From the NCBI GenBank assembly GCA_963556255.1, contig OY744612.1, positions 17,319,900 to 17,383,899 on the forward strand: a stretch of DNA of 64,000 nucleotides, written 5' to 3'. Below are positions 39,549-52,553 of this stretch, in pieces. Under the pieces are notes generated by a model. The model searched no databases, was not told where the DNA came from, and worked only from the letters and a program-made list of their open reading frames with translations. How positions within the stretch are numbered: position 1 is the stretch's first letter; every line of letters begins with the position of its first letter. This stretch comes from Allolobophora icterica. Taxonomy: Eukaryota > Annelida > Clitellata > Crassiclitellata > Lumbricidae. Position numbers and translations under genes: made by a program.

Positions 39549-41145
39549 ACAAAACATAATGTAACAACAGATTGCTCATATTCAGAAACTAAGGATTACA
39601 CAATATTTCAAAAACATAATGTCACAACAGATTCCTCATCTGCAGACACTCAGGATTACACAATATTTCAAAAGTTAAAACAATGTGAAAACGGATTGCT
39701 CATCTGCAGACACTCAGGATTACACAATATTTCAAAAGTTAAAACAATGTGACAACAGATTCCTCATCTGCAGACACTCAGGATTACACAATATTTCAAA
39801 AGTTAAAACAATGTGACAACAGATTCCTCATCTGCAGACACTCAGGATTACACAATATTTCAAAAGTTAAAACAATGTGAAAACGGATTGCTCATCTGCA
39901 GACACTCAGGATTGCACAATATTTCAAAAGTTAAAACAATGTGACAACAGATTCCTCATCTGCAGACACTCAGGATTGCACAATATTTCAAAAGTTAAAA
40001 CAATGTGACAACAGATTCCTCATCTGCAGACACTCAGGATTACACAATATTTCAAAAGTTAAAACAATGTGACAACAGATTCCTCATCTGCAGACACTCA
40101 GGATTGCACAATATTTCAAAAGTTAAAACAATGTGACAACAGATTCCTCATCTGCAGACACTCAGGATTACACAATATTTCAAAAGTTAAAACAATGTGA
40201 CAACGGATTGCTCATCTGCAGACACTCAGGATTACACAATATTTCAAAAGTTAAAACAATGTGACAACGGATTACTCATCTGCAGACACTCAGGATTGCA
40301 CAATATTTCAAAAGTTAAAACAATGTGACAACAGATTCCTCATCTGCAGACACTCAGGATTGCACAATATTTCAAAAGTTAAAACAATGTGACAACGGAT
40401 TGCTCATCTGCAGACACTCAGGATTACACAATATTTCAAAAGTTAAAACAACGTGACAACGGATTGCTCATCTGCAGACACTCAGGATTGCACAATATTT
40501 CAAAAGTTAAAACAATGTGACAACAGATTCCTCATCTGCAGACACTCAGGATTACACAATATTTCAAAAGTTAAAACAATGTGACAACAGATTCCTCATC
40601 TGCAGACACTCAGGATTGCACAATATTTCAAAAGTTAAAACAATGTGACAACAGATTCCTCATCTGCAGACACTCAGGATTGCACAATATTTCAAAAGTT
40701 AAAACAATGTGACAACGGATTGCTCATCTGCAGACACTCAGGATTACACAATATTTCAAAAGTTAAAACAACGTGACAACGGATTGCTCATCTGCAGACA
40801 CTCAGGATTGCACAATATTTCAAAAGTTAAAACAATGTGACAACAGATTCCTCATCTGCAGACACTCAGGATTGCACAATATTTCAAAAGTTAAAACAAT
40901 GTGACAACGGATTGCTCATCTGCAGACACTCAGGATTACACAATATTTCAAAAGTTAAAACAACGTGACAACGGATTGCTCATCTGCAGACACTCAGGAT
41001 TGCACAATATTTCAAAAGTTAAAACAATGTGACAACAGATTCCTCATCTGTAGACACTCAGGATTACACAATATTTCAAAAAACTTATGTCAAAACAGAC
41101 ATTCAGGATTACACAATATTTCAAAACAAAATGTCACAATAACTT
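39549..41145. repeat. 64-bp satellite array with higher-order units
   Basis: About 24 head-to-tail units of 64 bp. The core is CTCATCTGCAGACACTCAGG, then ATTACACAATATTTCAAAAG, then TTAAAACAATGTGACAAC. Units vary at two positions, CAGATTCCT or CGGATTGCT and GGATTACAC or GGATTGCAC. The pair CGGATTGCT/TTACAC plus ACGTGACAACGG/TTGCAC recurs at 40389, 40709 and 40901. These are multiples of 64 apart (320 and 192), a higher-order repeat. The flanking units are shorter and more diverged. Confidence 0.96.
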
Positions 41146-41207
41146 CTTATATATGAAATTTATATAAAAAAGCACAATCTGTAAAACAGTGTGATAAAAA
41201 AAGTCGC

Positions 41208-41383
41208 TTAGCACTTCCTCAGTGCCCAAGCCCGTGACTTAATCTGGGCCAAGCTTCTCCTTTTTAAACTTGGGTTCATTGCCTGAAGACAGCGAATTTC
41301 GTTGAATGATAGCGGAGCGGCTTTATGTCCACACGCTTCCTTGAGAATTTTAAGATCAGTTGCCGACCACGGTAACCTTTTCC
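41208..41383 (-). other. Myb/SANT-like C-terminal exon
   Basis: The last exon reads GKRLPWSATDLKILKEACG then RRSLAQIKSRAWALRKC and TAA. A Trp at the start of helix 1 and 'IKSRAW' near helix 3 give the spacing of a Myb-like DNA-binding domain, as seen at the C-terminus of related recombinase-like proteins. The stop lies only about 60 bases from the 64-bp satellite, so the 3' UTR should run into that array. Confidence 0.75.
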
Positions 41384-44300
41384 CTGAAGTAAAAAGCAAT
41401 AACATATGTGCGCATTTTTAGACACGATCACATAAAACAAAACAACAATCTAATAGGTTAGAAATTATCTATCTACTACAGGAGACAGTAATATCTATTT
41501 AATTTGACTGAAGTCAATAACTTACACAAAGCAATACTTAAACAGCCTAATCCTTGTTCCCAACCATTTTTCACCCTAAGTCAAAAGCCTTCTTGTTTGA
41601 AAAGAAAATGAGAACAATTATATAAACATCAAGAAGAAATTGGAAGTTAAAATTCACCACACTATGCATGGTAAAATATTTTAAGTGTCATTTTGGAAAG
41701 ATTATATTTATCAAATGAAAAGTCGAAGCCTACAATTAGAAAAATATAAATAACATGTAAGTATGAAGTCATTTAGAATAAATAGGCATTAGAATCGGAA
41801 CATTCGGAAGTGATTTACCTGTAACATGGTGTTTCCGACTCTGCTTGCTGGAACTGTCAGAGCACGACATTGTGTCATCTTGGTCGATCTCAGACTGAGG
41901 ATCAGTCACTGCCTTTGTACTCGATTCTCTTGTCTGCATCTTCCGATCCTCAGGTTTCTCTTCATCAAAGTTCATACTGTCAGCCTTCTCGACTGATCAT
42001 TAGATATGGAAATAAAAGAATTACATGCACATGTAACATTTCTGACAGCACACTGTAATAAATACTCTTATTCTGTATGACTAGTATATATATTTCAAAA
42101 TTCCATTCATAACTTAGTATACCAATTAATTACTTCTAAGGTAAATTATAAACCATTGACAGGGACAATACCAGGGGTGGACTGGCCCGCCGGGACACCG
42201 GGAAAAATCCCGGTGGGCCGCCAGGTTCGGTGATATTTGGGCCGCTTCTAAGTTCTTAGACACAATGTCTAAAATCGGTTGTTATTTATAATAATTTTTA
42301 TGGTATTTATGGCGGCGTTATTTTTTATTCGCTAGAAGGCACAGGGCTGACGACAGAAATTCCGGGCCCATAGGCAGAGCAGTCACGGGCCCCTAAACTA
42401 TCTTTAGGCTTTATGAGAAAATTGAAGAAAATAAATTGAAATCAAAAAGTGCGGATACGACCGTACGATAGCGTACTTTGTTTATATATACAACTACGAT
42501 TTTATTCAGTAATATTATATTTAAAAAATTCATAAATCATAAACTTTGTATAACTAATTATAATATTTTTCATAAGTTGATTGCGGACCCGGACGGCCGG
42601 GCCTCTAAAACTCTCCGGGACCCTGGGCATTTGCCCCTCTGCCTCCTCTTGGCGGGACTGAGAAGGCATAGGCCTACTTACATAATTAACAGTTGAATCT
42701 TAAAACGAGGTTCTATTTTCGCTAAGTTTGTTTTTGACGAAGATTCTTTTATTATTATTGGTTAATAAATTAATAAAAAAATACGGTTATGAGTTATTTA
42801 AATTTTAAACGTCAATGTAAAGATGGTGCGGAATAGGTAAGAGATAAGAAACTAAAAGTTCTTGCTAAAGATGGAGCCAAGTGCCAAAATCTAGTCGATT
42901 TATTTAAAGTTACTCAAGGCAATGAGACCGTCACTAAATATTCGACGATTAGGTAGAGGACAGCGTCAATGAAGATTCTCCACACGAACTCTGTGACGAC
43001 CAAGTTGGGCATAAGAGTGACGAACTTATGAAATGCAAATGTTGCAAAAAGTCCTGTTTGCTGCTTTTCTGTGTTACATAAATACAGTTTCTTTGGTCAG
43101 ACTTACAGGCACCTGTTTTGTGCATATAAACTCTTAGGGGCCATCCATATAGTACGTACGCATGGAGGGTGGAGGGGGTTAACCCAAATGCATGTGCTTG
43201 CGTATGCTTGCGTATGGGGGAGCTACTGATAATGTACGTACGCGTAGGAAACGGGGGAGGGAACCTATAATTTGTCTATATTTGCCTTCAAATTGATTGG
43301 CCTTCAAGTGAGCCAGAGTTCAGTCTTTTTAGCTATCAGGTACTACCAGAGGAAGTATGACTGTGGGAGAGGTGTCACTTGTATGCCACCTTACGGTCCT
43401 TACCTCTGAACGCTATTATTAAACTCTCACACAGCTCAGCAGTGAGTCCATAGATCACTCGTCCTTCAATCTGGCCTAAAGTGCAGACAGCCGCTGCCTG
43501 GACCTGTCGTACTGACACATTCTGCGGTTGGTCTTTGGAGGCGAGGCGCGTCAAGCGTACGTCCGCAGGTGGGGGTGGTGGAAAAAAGTATGTGTGCGTA
43601 CAGGGAGGGGAAGGGTCCAATTTTTCCAGATTTTGTGTAAGTACTATATGGATGGCCCCTTACTGACTCTGTCCTCTACCCAAGTAATAGCGTGTGAGAG
43701 ATCTTTCTCAAAACTGATGTAGGCTACATTAAAAACCGCTTGCTAAGCTCGTTGTCTTCTACAAATCTTTAAGCATTTGGGTGGGTCATGATAAATAGAT
43801 GTATAACTTTAAATGCATTCTTAATATTTTATGTCTAATGTAGATTAGGTTTGCGATTCATCGTTGTGTTATGACTATCCCGTTGTAAAGTTACCTATTT
43901 CCTTGGCTGAAAACAAATCCCCAAGAAAAATAAATGTCGGATAGGGCCGCTTTAAATTTTTTCCCGGGCCGCCTTGACACTCCAGTCCACCACGGGACAA
44001 TACAATATAGAATAAGCTTACAGCTGTAATTTCATAAAGCCCTCCTTAAAATGTTCCGAAGTGCACATTGAAGCCGGGCAACCATTCAGAGCCATAGGTA
44101 GATTGGAAGCTCAGCAAGTTTTCAGTTGAGAGCGAGAGACAGTCCCTCTTTAGGAGAGTAGTGAACATGAGGAGGTAGAGAGTTCCAGCTGGAGGGACCG
44201 GCAACTGTGAGTGAATGCTGGCCAAAGACAAGACGTGTACCAGGAACAACATCCTTTCCAGCAGATAATGATCCAAGACAGCAGCGACTAGGGCATAACC

Positions 44301-47300
44301 GGAAATCGCCTCGGACATTTGCCTCGGCCGAATATCCCATTTTTCGGTACTATTTGCCTCGACAAATACTGTACACGCAAGTAGTCGCTTGTCTGCCTCA
44401 CATGCCGGAATTTGTAGGCTCATAATATTAACTTTGAGCTTCATCTAGCATTTCATTTTGAAGAAGAAACGTATAAAAAACACCAACACCTGAAGTCCAC
44501 AAAAGATGTCAAGTCCTTTTAATTGATTATTTATTTCCAAAATTCAAAATGTATTAGTCAGTTATTACAAGTAAAAAAATTTGTTCGATAATTTTTTATT
44601 ACATGAAAATGTAAAGCCTCGCATATGGAGCAAATGGTACTCGGTTCGTACCCGGATCCGGCAATTAGTACATCCAAATACTCGTATTTGGTACTCGGTG
44701 GAAAATGTCTACCCGGTTATGCCCTACCAGCGACCTTTAACAGAGTTGCAAGGTTTGACTATGGAAGATAAGTGGAATGACAGATGATGTGCTTTGTGTA
44801 TAATGAGTGCCAGTTTTGAGCGGACACGCTCGCATACAGGTAGAAAACAAAGACCAGGTGTTATATGGTCTCTGTACGAGAGTCCAAGACACAGTCTGGC
44901 AGCCTGATGCAGTATTCTGGTTAAAGGAAAAAACCATCGTGTAGATTTGCAAAGCTGTTGGATTCTTCTGAGGTGAAACAGGCAAAGTAGTTTGGAACGA
45001 TAGGGTCAAAGGTTAATAGTGAGGTTGTATCATTAATATAGGATTACCTTCTACAACATCAACAAGACTGCCACCATCGTCACCTTCATCATCAGAATTC
45101 TCCACATCCGGCAGTTCTGGAAAACGATATAATTTTATAATAATAACAGTCCTTTGTCAGCGACTTCAGCACCTATGGAAAGTATTTTTTCACAAGACGA
45201 AATTTATATTATAAGTCTTGTTCTTGAGGTTCAAAGTCTTGGTCTTGAGGTTTAAGGTCTTGACAAGAAGACTGCAGTTTAGGGTCCCAATGGTAGCATG
45301 TAACTGCCTTGCATAGTGCTCTCCATACTAAGTTAGACAAACACAAGTGAAGATATGTGAAAGCACTGTAATAAACAATCCCAACCAAGTTCCACATTTG
45401 AAAATGTAAAGTAATGCAGCACTCAGTTTATATATCGCTTATACAAACTGGATGACACATTTCAACCAGATCGTCAGGAGCCAAGTGCTGATATATCCAT
45501 TCCAGCTAAGGAGGCATAGTATCCAACAGATTTAATTTCTTTCATAAAAATGCCAAGTACTCAAAGTATATGTATAACATGCCCACACACCAAAAGGCAG
45601 AAATAGGATTAGGTAAAGAATATTAAATACTGCCTACCATCAGTAGATATGTCTTTCAGTTTTCTTCCCTTCCATTCATTAACATTTCCACTGTCAACCG
45701 CAAGCAGCAGCTGTGATACCTGCACAAATTTAAAAAGCTCCTTAATAAATGACTTACTGCATATACGAACAAAGTTTCCTTTAATACACTTTTATTTTTA
45801 AGCCATCGGTTATGAATCGATATAACACAAATGTCTATATTGGTTGGTACTGACACTTGTTTTTTGGATAAACAACTGAGATGAACTTGACATTTAAAAA
45901 TGATGTGAACATAGTTGGTTTCAAAGGTGTTTACACATTCGAATTTATAGCTTCAGCTGCTTAATTTCTTTTTGTGTAACTGCAACAAAAATTGCCAGCA
46001 AGATAAACAAAAATAAAAACATGGTACGTGAAACAAACGATAAGAGACTGAAAGAAGCATACTGCACTATGTGATATTTACCTTAGATAACTCCACAGTG
46101 TGATGCGATAAACGGTAATACTCTTTATGCGTCTTGGCATCATGTCCCAAATGTCTTGCTAACATTTCCAGTTCATTCTCAGTCATATCGAGGACCTGCC
46201 AAATTAGCACAGTCACTAAAGTTTTCCAGTCTTTATCGAGCCAAATTTGTTTGCATCTTTAAGCTATTACAGATATGCAGTCCAGCTGTATTACAGAAAT
46301 ATGCCTATTACATGTAATGCCAAAAAAGCCAATAATATCAACAACATAAAGCAGGAAACAAAGATGAAATCAAAGTAAGTGATTAAGCAACACTCAAAAG
46401 CATGTCTTTTTTACCAACTTCAACTAGTACCACACCAATGCAATAAAATAAGCACTGTATAAAGTTTGCTCAAACGTGTAGTACCTTAAAAGAATTGAAG
46501 CTAACACTATTGTTGGTACTAAGCCCTACCTGTGAAACAGTTGCAATATATTTCCGTAAAGATGTTGATGTTATGCGGTTTGGGTGAAGAATATTCTTGC
46601 ATGCGCTAACTACTTCTTGTAGTTCAGCATTTCCGCTTAAAGGAGTGTCGGTTGACATTCTTGCAAAGATATATGGATTGGATGATGGCACTCCAACATC
46701 AGATCTGGTACCAATGAGGATGTCCAGTGCTCGTTGAGCATCAGGAGGTAACAACACATAGGCATCAACATTTTTCCTTGACTTTCCAGCTGCTATTACC
46801 ATATCCATCCTACAAAGGAAATATTTAGCTTTTCTAAATTCAAACAAAGCACTGAACATTTATACAAATGATGCTTTTCATGTTTTGCTGATCAAGCCCA
46901 GCATGTAAATAATGTACTAAACAGAGCTGGTATTTATGAATAAAAAATTGCTTCATGATACTGATACTGTGATCTAGAAACTAGTTTCAATAGTGGTTAT
47001 CATGCAGGAGTAAGCTGGACTGTTAGCCTAAGAGATTTACTAAATAGATCAGATGTCAAGTTCTTACCGTTTTGCCAGAACAGCATCTGTTTTCGATAGT
47101 GCCATTTGCATTTCGCCATTTTCATCGTTATTCCACTTCGGCCTCCCCACATAGTCGTCAACTTTTAGATCCTTCACTTCTGCTCGACGACGTTTGTTGA
47201 AAAGTATCAATCGACTCAATGTCAGCTTTGCCAGCCATGTCCAGTCTGATTTTAACTTGAACTGTTCCACTCGAGTTGCTGTGTCTGTCAAACCAGCTAA

Positions 47301-49955
47301 GATGAAGCATCGCAAGGTTTTAAGATCTTCGGTTAGTGGGATGGTAGCTATCTTCTGTCGTTTGGCTTTGCTCATAATCTTTGTTCCAACCGCATTCACC
47401 CGATAGTTCCATTCTGCCTCAAATAGCCGTCGAAAGTTTGCTGCTTTATCACTTGCCTTCTGATCATTACGACGTAATGCATTTCCAACTTTAATTGCTG
47501 TTACATGACCCAAAATGTTTCCTATAAGCCTTCCAAGGCTTGCTGCAGGTTTTTCACCTTCGAAAGCCATTTTCTTAGTTGCAGCAACAATGAGGTCAAA
47601 ATTTTCAGGCTCAATTAGTTCATCAAGGTCCTTGACTGGTTTTATTTTTCTGCACTCAAGAACTAATCTAGCTAGAGTGCGTGCGCCTTGGCTTACTCGA
47701 TGCACGTCATTTACTTTCTGGTCATCTTTGGAGCCTAACGATTCCATTCTTAAAGCCGAGTATCTCTTTATTAGAGAATCTTCGGTGACCACATTTTTTA
47801 TTTTATCATCATTCATGCGCTGCAACAATTCACCCATGACAATTTCATCATCGTTTAATAATGCACTGTTCAGCAAACTGCGTCCTTTAGAAACAGCATA
47901 TCCATACTTCTGAGGCAACTTCTCTCCTTTCATGTGTGACTGGTTACACAATCCAAGACGTTCAGAACATTTTCTATTGTGAATCCAGAGCGATGTTTTC
48001 AGTATAAACTTTTTACAGATTTCACATGGCAGGTATTCACTAGGATTGTGCAATTGAGACCCAATTGGATTTCTGCAGGCCACTACAATTTGCCCTTCAC
48101 CAGCTTTTAGCACTTGACTGTTATGCTTGAAGTTCCCTTCATTAACAAGCAAACTAAGAGCATTCATACGCTCCTTAGAACGCTTTGGCAACAACAAGAC
48201 CTCAATAACTTCAGTCCGATCTTTATGTACATTCAGAAGATGTCTTGCGATTTTACTGCTTATCAGTTTCATACAAAAAGTGCAATAGTTAACTTTGTCA
48301 TAAACCTGCTTGCAGCCTTCTTTTTTGTTTTCTTTCTTGAACAAAGACACTTGTTTACCAGGTAAAGCTTCCATTCTGCTATCACACTTGCTTCTCTTCC
48401 CTTTATTGGGTAGACCAATATCCTTTCCAACAAGCTGTTTGTCATCAGCCCTAGCCTCAGATGGAGTGACATCTGGAATCACATAAATTAAAGTCACATC
48501 AGAGTTCAGCATTGATGACTGACTTAGCAAGCCTGTGTTACAGATGCTAAAGCAATCTTCAGCCAGAGGCACTAATGAACCTTGAGTGAAATTAAGTGTT
48601 GATTCTTCATTGAGACATAGTGTTGTGTTTATTGCCAAGTCGTTGGTGAAAAGTATACTTGTAGAGTTTTCATTTGGATGTTCATGAGTGAAGGTCTCGC
48701 TGAGATGCACAGCATCAGAATCATCAATTACTTGCACTTGCTCTGAGTTGTTCTTAGGATGCGGATCAATTGGCGCTGTCATGAGATAAGTGTCTTGTGA
48801 GAGGTGACCTGAGCAGTTTTCATTAAGACTCAGATGAGTTCCGTTTTCAGTGAAATGCAGAGAAGTAAATAGAGAAGAGGTTGATTCTTCCCTAGCATGC
48901 AGATGACTTGTACCTTTCACGCGATGCAAGTGATTTGAGGCATCAGTTACATGCAGCAATGAGTCCTGAGCAACAGCTATAGTTGATTCCTCTCTGAGAA
49001 CTAACATGTCTCCTGCAGCATTCTGTGTTGTGACACAGTTGGCATCATTTTTTAGCAAAGGGTATGACAACTCACTCAACTGGCTAGATCTTTTACATGC
49101 ATGAACTGAATCATGCCTAAGACGTGCAGTTAGATCGGGTATACAGGCACAACTGCTCATGGAAACCAGGGATTCATTAGAGATGGAACACTCAACAAAG
49201 TCACAAGACAACTTAAATTGATTTTCCATTCTACTGTATTGCTCCTGAGCTGTGCCTTTTATTTCATGAACCCAATTCTGTGTCAGCTGCATTTTTTGCT
49301 GTTTTACTTTCTTGGCATTATTTTCCAAAGCCATTTGTAACATTCTTTTCCCTCGTGAAGAATCCATAGTGATAGCTCCTTTCAAATCAAAAATCACCTA
49401 AATATATGAAACAAGTGATGGTCAGTTTCTGACATATTCCTCTGAAGGCCAACTAGTGCTCAAAGTGTACTCGCTAAATAATAAATATTACATATAAGTA
49501 ATGAATACAATGTAATAGCTCACAATTTCTTGCCATGCCACATGACTGATACCAGTGCATTTCTTCAAATTGTCCTAACGTTTTAGCATGCTTGGTTAAA
49601 GGTTGGTTTATTACGTCTGGGTGTTTGGCATTATCTTCATTTATATGTGTAAATATGTTACTTTTGTGACCATATAGTATCAACTAAAAATCAATTTACT
49701 TGACTAGACATTAAACTGGGGTTTCAGATTTCAATGTTTGAATTTGTAATTATTCTGCCACTAACTTCTCCTTATAATTCCAAGAATAAAACTCAATAAT
49801 ACTACTGATCAAACGTTCAAAAATTGTGCTTACTACACTCAAGGATCGAAACTATTTGACCACGATAATTTTGATAACATAAAGAAAGAGTTAAAATAAT
49901 GTGCAGTTATGCCCTTTTTTAGGCATCACTTTAGATCAACCCTGCCTGTTTTATC

Positions 49956-49991
<36 letters not shown>

Positions 49992-50226
49992 TTTATTATC
50001 AACAAATTTTATTATTTAAAATGAACCATCAGACACTTTGAAACTGTCTTAGAAGCGTTAAGATCCAGAGTTTAGCGGTCCTCGTCCACGATTAACTGTG
50101 CAAATGTGCCTCGAAAAGCGACGGCGTTAAATCGTTGAGTGCATATAGAGAGGCGCTGGAACAAGTGAATTGTCTCGAGTGGGTCACCCGACATTGTTGT
50201 CAGTCGCCGGCCTAACTCTGTAATGA

Positions 50227-50264
<38 letters not shown>

Positions 50265-52518
50265 TATTATTATTATTATTATTAGTCATTATATATCATT
50301 ATTATTATTACCATTATTATTATTATTATTATTATTTGATATTATTTTATTATTATTATTAAACAGTCATTTGTACCGCACCTAAACAAAATAAGGAATC
50401 TTGCAAAAAAGCACGTAACAGAAAAATCAATTGTAGTACAACTTAAACAAACAAGTTTTAAGATTAGTTTTGAAGATCGATAATGTTGAGGATTTGCGGC
50501 TAAAGTTCGAGAGTTTGTTCCATTCACCAAGGCCGGCTTGTATGGGAAGCCAATGTAGTTTTTGAAGGGTCAGGGTGACATCATCTCGAGGATTTAGGTT
50601 CTTGATAAGCTTTGCAGCGTAATGTTGTAAGAGGTTAAAGGGTAGATGTAGAAAGACCATAGAGGACTGAGTTGCAGCAATCAATTCTAGAGATGTAGTT
50701 TATGAACAGTGATGGGCACTAAACTATTTTTTTTAGTTAAACTAAAACTATTTTCCAACTAAAAAATAGTTTAACTAAAGTTGGCAGTGATTTTGGAAAT
50801 TAGTTAACTAAACTAAAAAAAAGTAGTTGAACTTTTTCAAACTTTTTACGACAAACGTTTTCACAATAGCAGATGTTAAAAGGACTGTAATAATGAAGAG
50901 CATCAATGACAATTTCACCTACAGACTATGCAATGTGTACTGTTCTAGCATACAGTTACAGGCGTACTGCAAGTAGTGTATGAATTTGAAAACACAGGCT
51001 GTTAATGCTAACACCAGTCAGTGTTAAAATGTTTTTTGTTGACAGTTTTCAATGTTCATTGTGGAAAAATAGCTGCATATTGCTGATTTTTTAGTTAAAC
51101 TTTTTAGTTAGAACCTAAATTTTATTTAGTTTTAACTAAACTATTTCTTTTAGTTGAACTTCATCCTTAACTCAAAAAATTTAGTTAAACTAAAACTTAG
51201 CAACATCTTAGTTAACTATTGCCCATCACTGTTTATGAAGGGTCAGGGTGACATGATCTCGAGGATTTAGGTTCTTGATAAGCTTTGCAGCATAATGGAG
51301 TACACCAGTAAGAGGTTGAAGGGTAGATGTAGGAAGACCATAGAGGACTGAGTTGTAGCAATCAATTCTAGAGATGACCAGGGCCTGTACTGTCATGTAG
51401 AGACATTTTTCTTTAAAACTTTTCTTCATGTGCCGTATACGTCTAAGATGGAATGAAAACAGGATCTGGTTATAGGATCTGGTTGTAGAGGAGATTTGAT
51501 TTTTCATAGACATTGTTGAGGAGGACACCAAGGTCTCGGACAACATTACAGTAACCCATTGGTAAAATTTAAGAAAAAGAGATAAGCCAAGTTATCTCAC
51601 AATAGTGAAACGGATAAATGCACACATGTCACTAATAATATAACGCAAGTGCTGGAAAAATAATTATATTTTCTCCAATAGCAGATTAACAATTATTTTC
51701 TTTGCCATGCACAGCCAAACTGGAGCGTAGCGAATCCTCGAGAATCCCCTCTTCGGAATTGTATTCCCATAGGATCCCCGTAAGCTGTTTTATAACTGAT
51801 ACCAACATTATTTGCTTGAATCAAACTTTTTCGGGTTGTTTTCCCAATATTTTCTCCAACCCAATAGACAATATTTTAAATCGCAAAATTCACCTTCATA
51901 CGCTTTACTTAACATCTTAGAACATAAACAATATCGGAACCTGGGTCGCCCATATCAGCCACAATTGAATTTATAAATACACTTCACGTACTTACGTTCG
52001 GAAATTGCAGTTCGAAAACACAGTTCTATTCGTAGGCCTAATCCCGCCAACACTTAATATCGCTCGTCTAATATGTTCCGTATAATCACAAACTTCCTTT
52101 AGCGCAAACTGCCGTGGCACGGCATTCGGTTAACTGTTCTTTGCCGAACGCTCCGATATTTACAGTTTGTACAGTATAAACAAATTCGTAAACGCACCGA
52201 ACTTGTTTGGGTCTATGTAAATGAGAGAGGCGGTCCCTCCCAGGGAGACCCAATATGACATGATCTTAAACTGCGGTTTTACACGACACTAACTCTCTTT
52301 TGATTGGTCAATGAAATGTGTATGAAAACGTATCAAAGTGCTTTTCTTGATGTTCTATGAATAAACATAGGATGCATAATGTGTTACGTTTTATACATAG
52401 GCAAAGTTTTACCAACAGCGTGCGACCCAATCTTTAGGTTTGAAGACCCAATCGTTAGGGGAGACCCAATCAGAAAGGTTTGAGGTTTACAATAGCCCCA
52501 AAACTTTGTAGACTTTAA

Positions 52519-52553
<35 letters not shown>

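Larger units (their letters stand above)
42172..43995 (+). mobile_element. Defective hAT transposon in recombinase-gene intron
   Basis: Ends CAGGGGTGGACTGG and CCAGTCCACCACGG are inverted. The 8-bp duplication GACAATAC flanks both sides (42164-42171, 43996-44003). The + strand keeps IACERSFSKLM near 43690, the hAT dimerisation motif, followed by a stop. Two smaller elements are nested inside (42342-42660, 43137-43659). Confidence 0.88.
34604..52521. mobile_element. Candidate 17.9-kb inner element carrying a tyrosine recombinase
   Basis: Directly inside the left (TA)n is CTTAAAGTCTATACAGATTT. Directly inside the right (TA)n, on the other strand, is GTTTTAAAGTCTACAAAGTT. Each is followed inwards by clustered TTGGGTCT motifs (34622-34754; 52207-52469). 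The recombinase gene is transcribed inwards from the right side and ends at 41208. This looks like a large element with its own recombinase that landed in a TA tract of the outer hAT-like element. The alternative is one element with two layers of subterminal repeats. Confidence 0.55.

Noticed and set aside
39549..41145. CRISPR array
   Set aside because: The 64-bp units are continuous without unique spacers, and the host is an animal.
43375..43722. Host gene in the frames around 43.4-43.7 kb
   Set aside because: It lies in a Harbinger-like MITE and the hAT remnant; only the ACERSFSKLM motif is meaningful.
47515..47913. 132-codon + strand frame
   Set aside because: Antisense shadow of the large recombinase-gene exon, without its own motifs.
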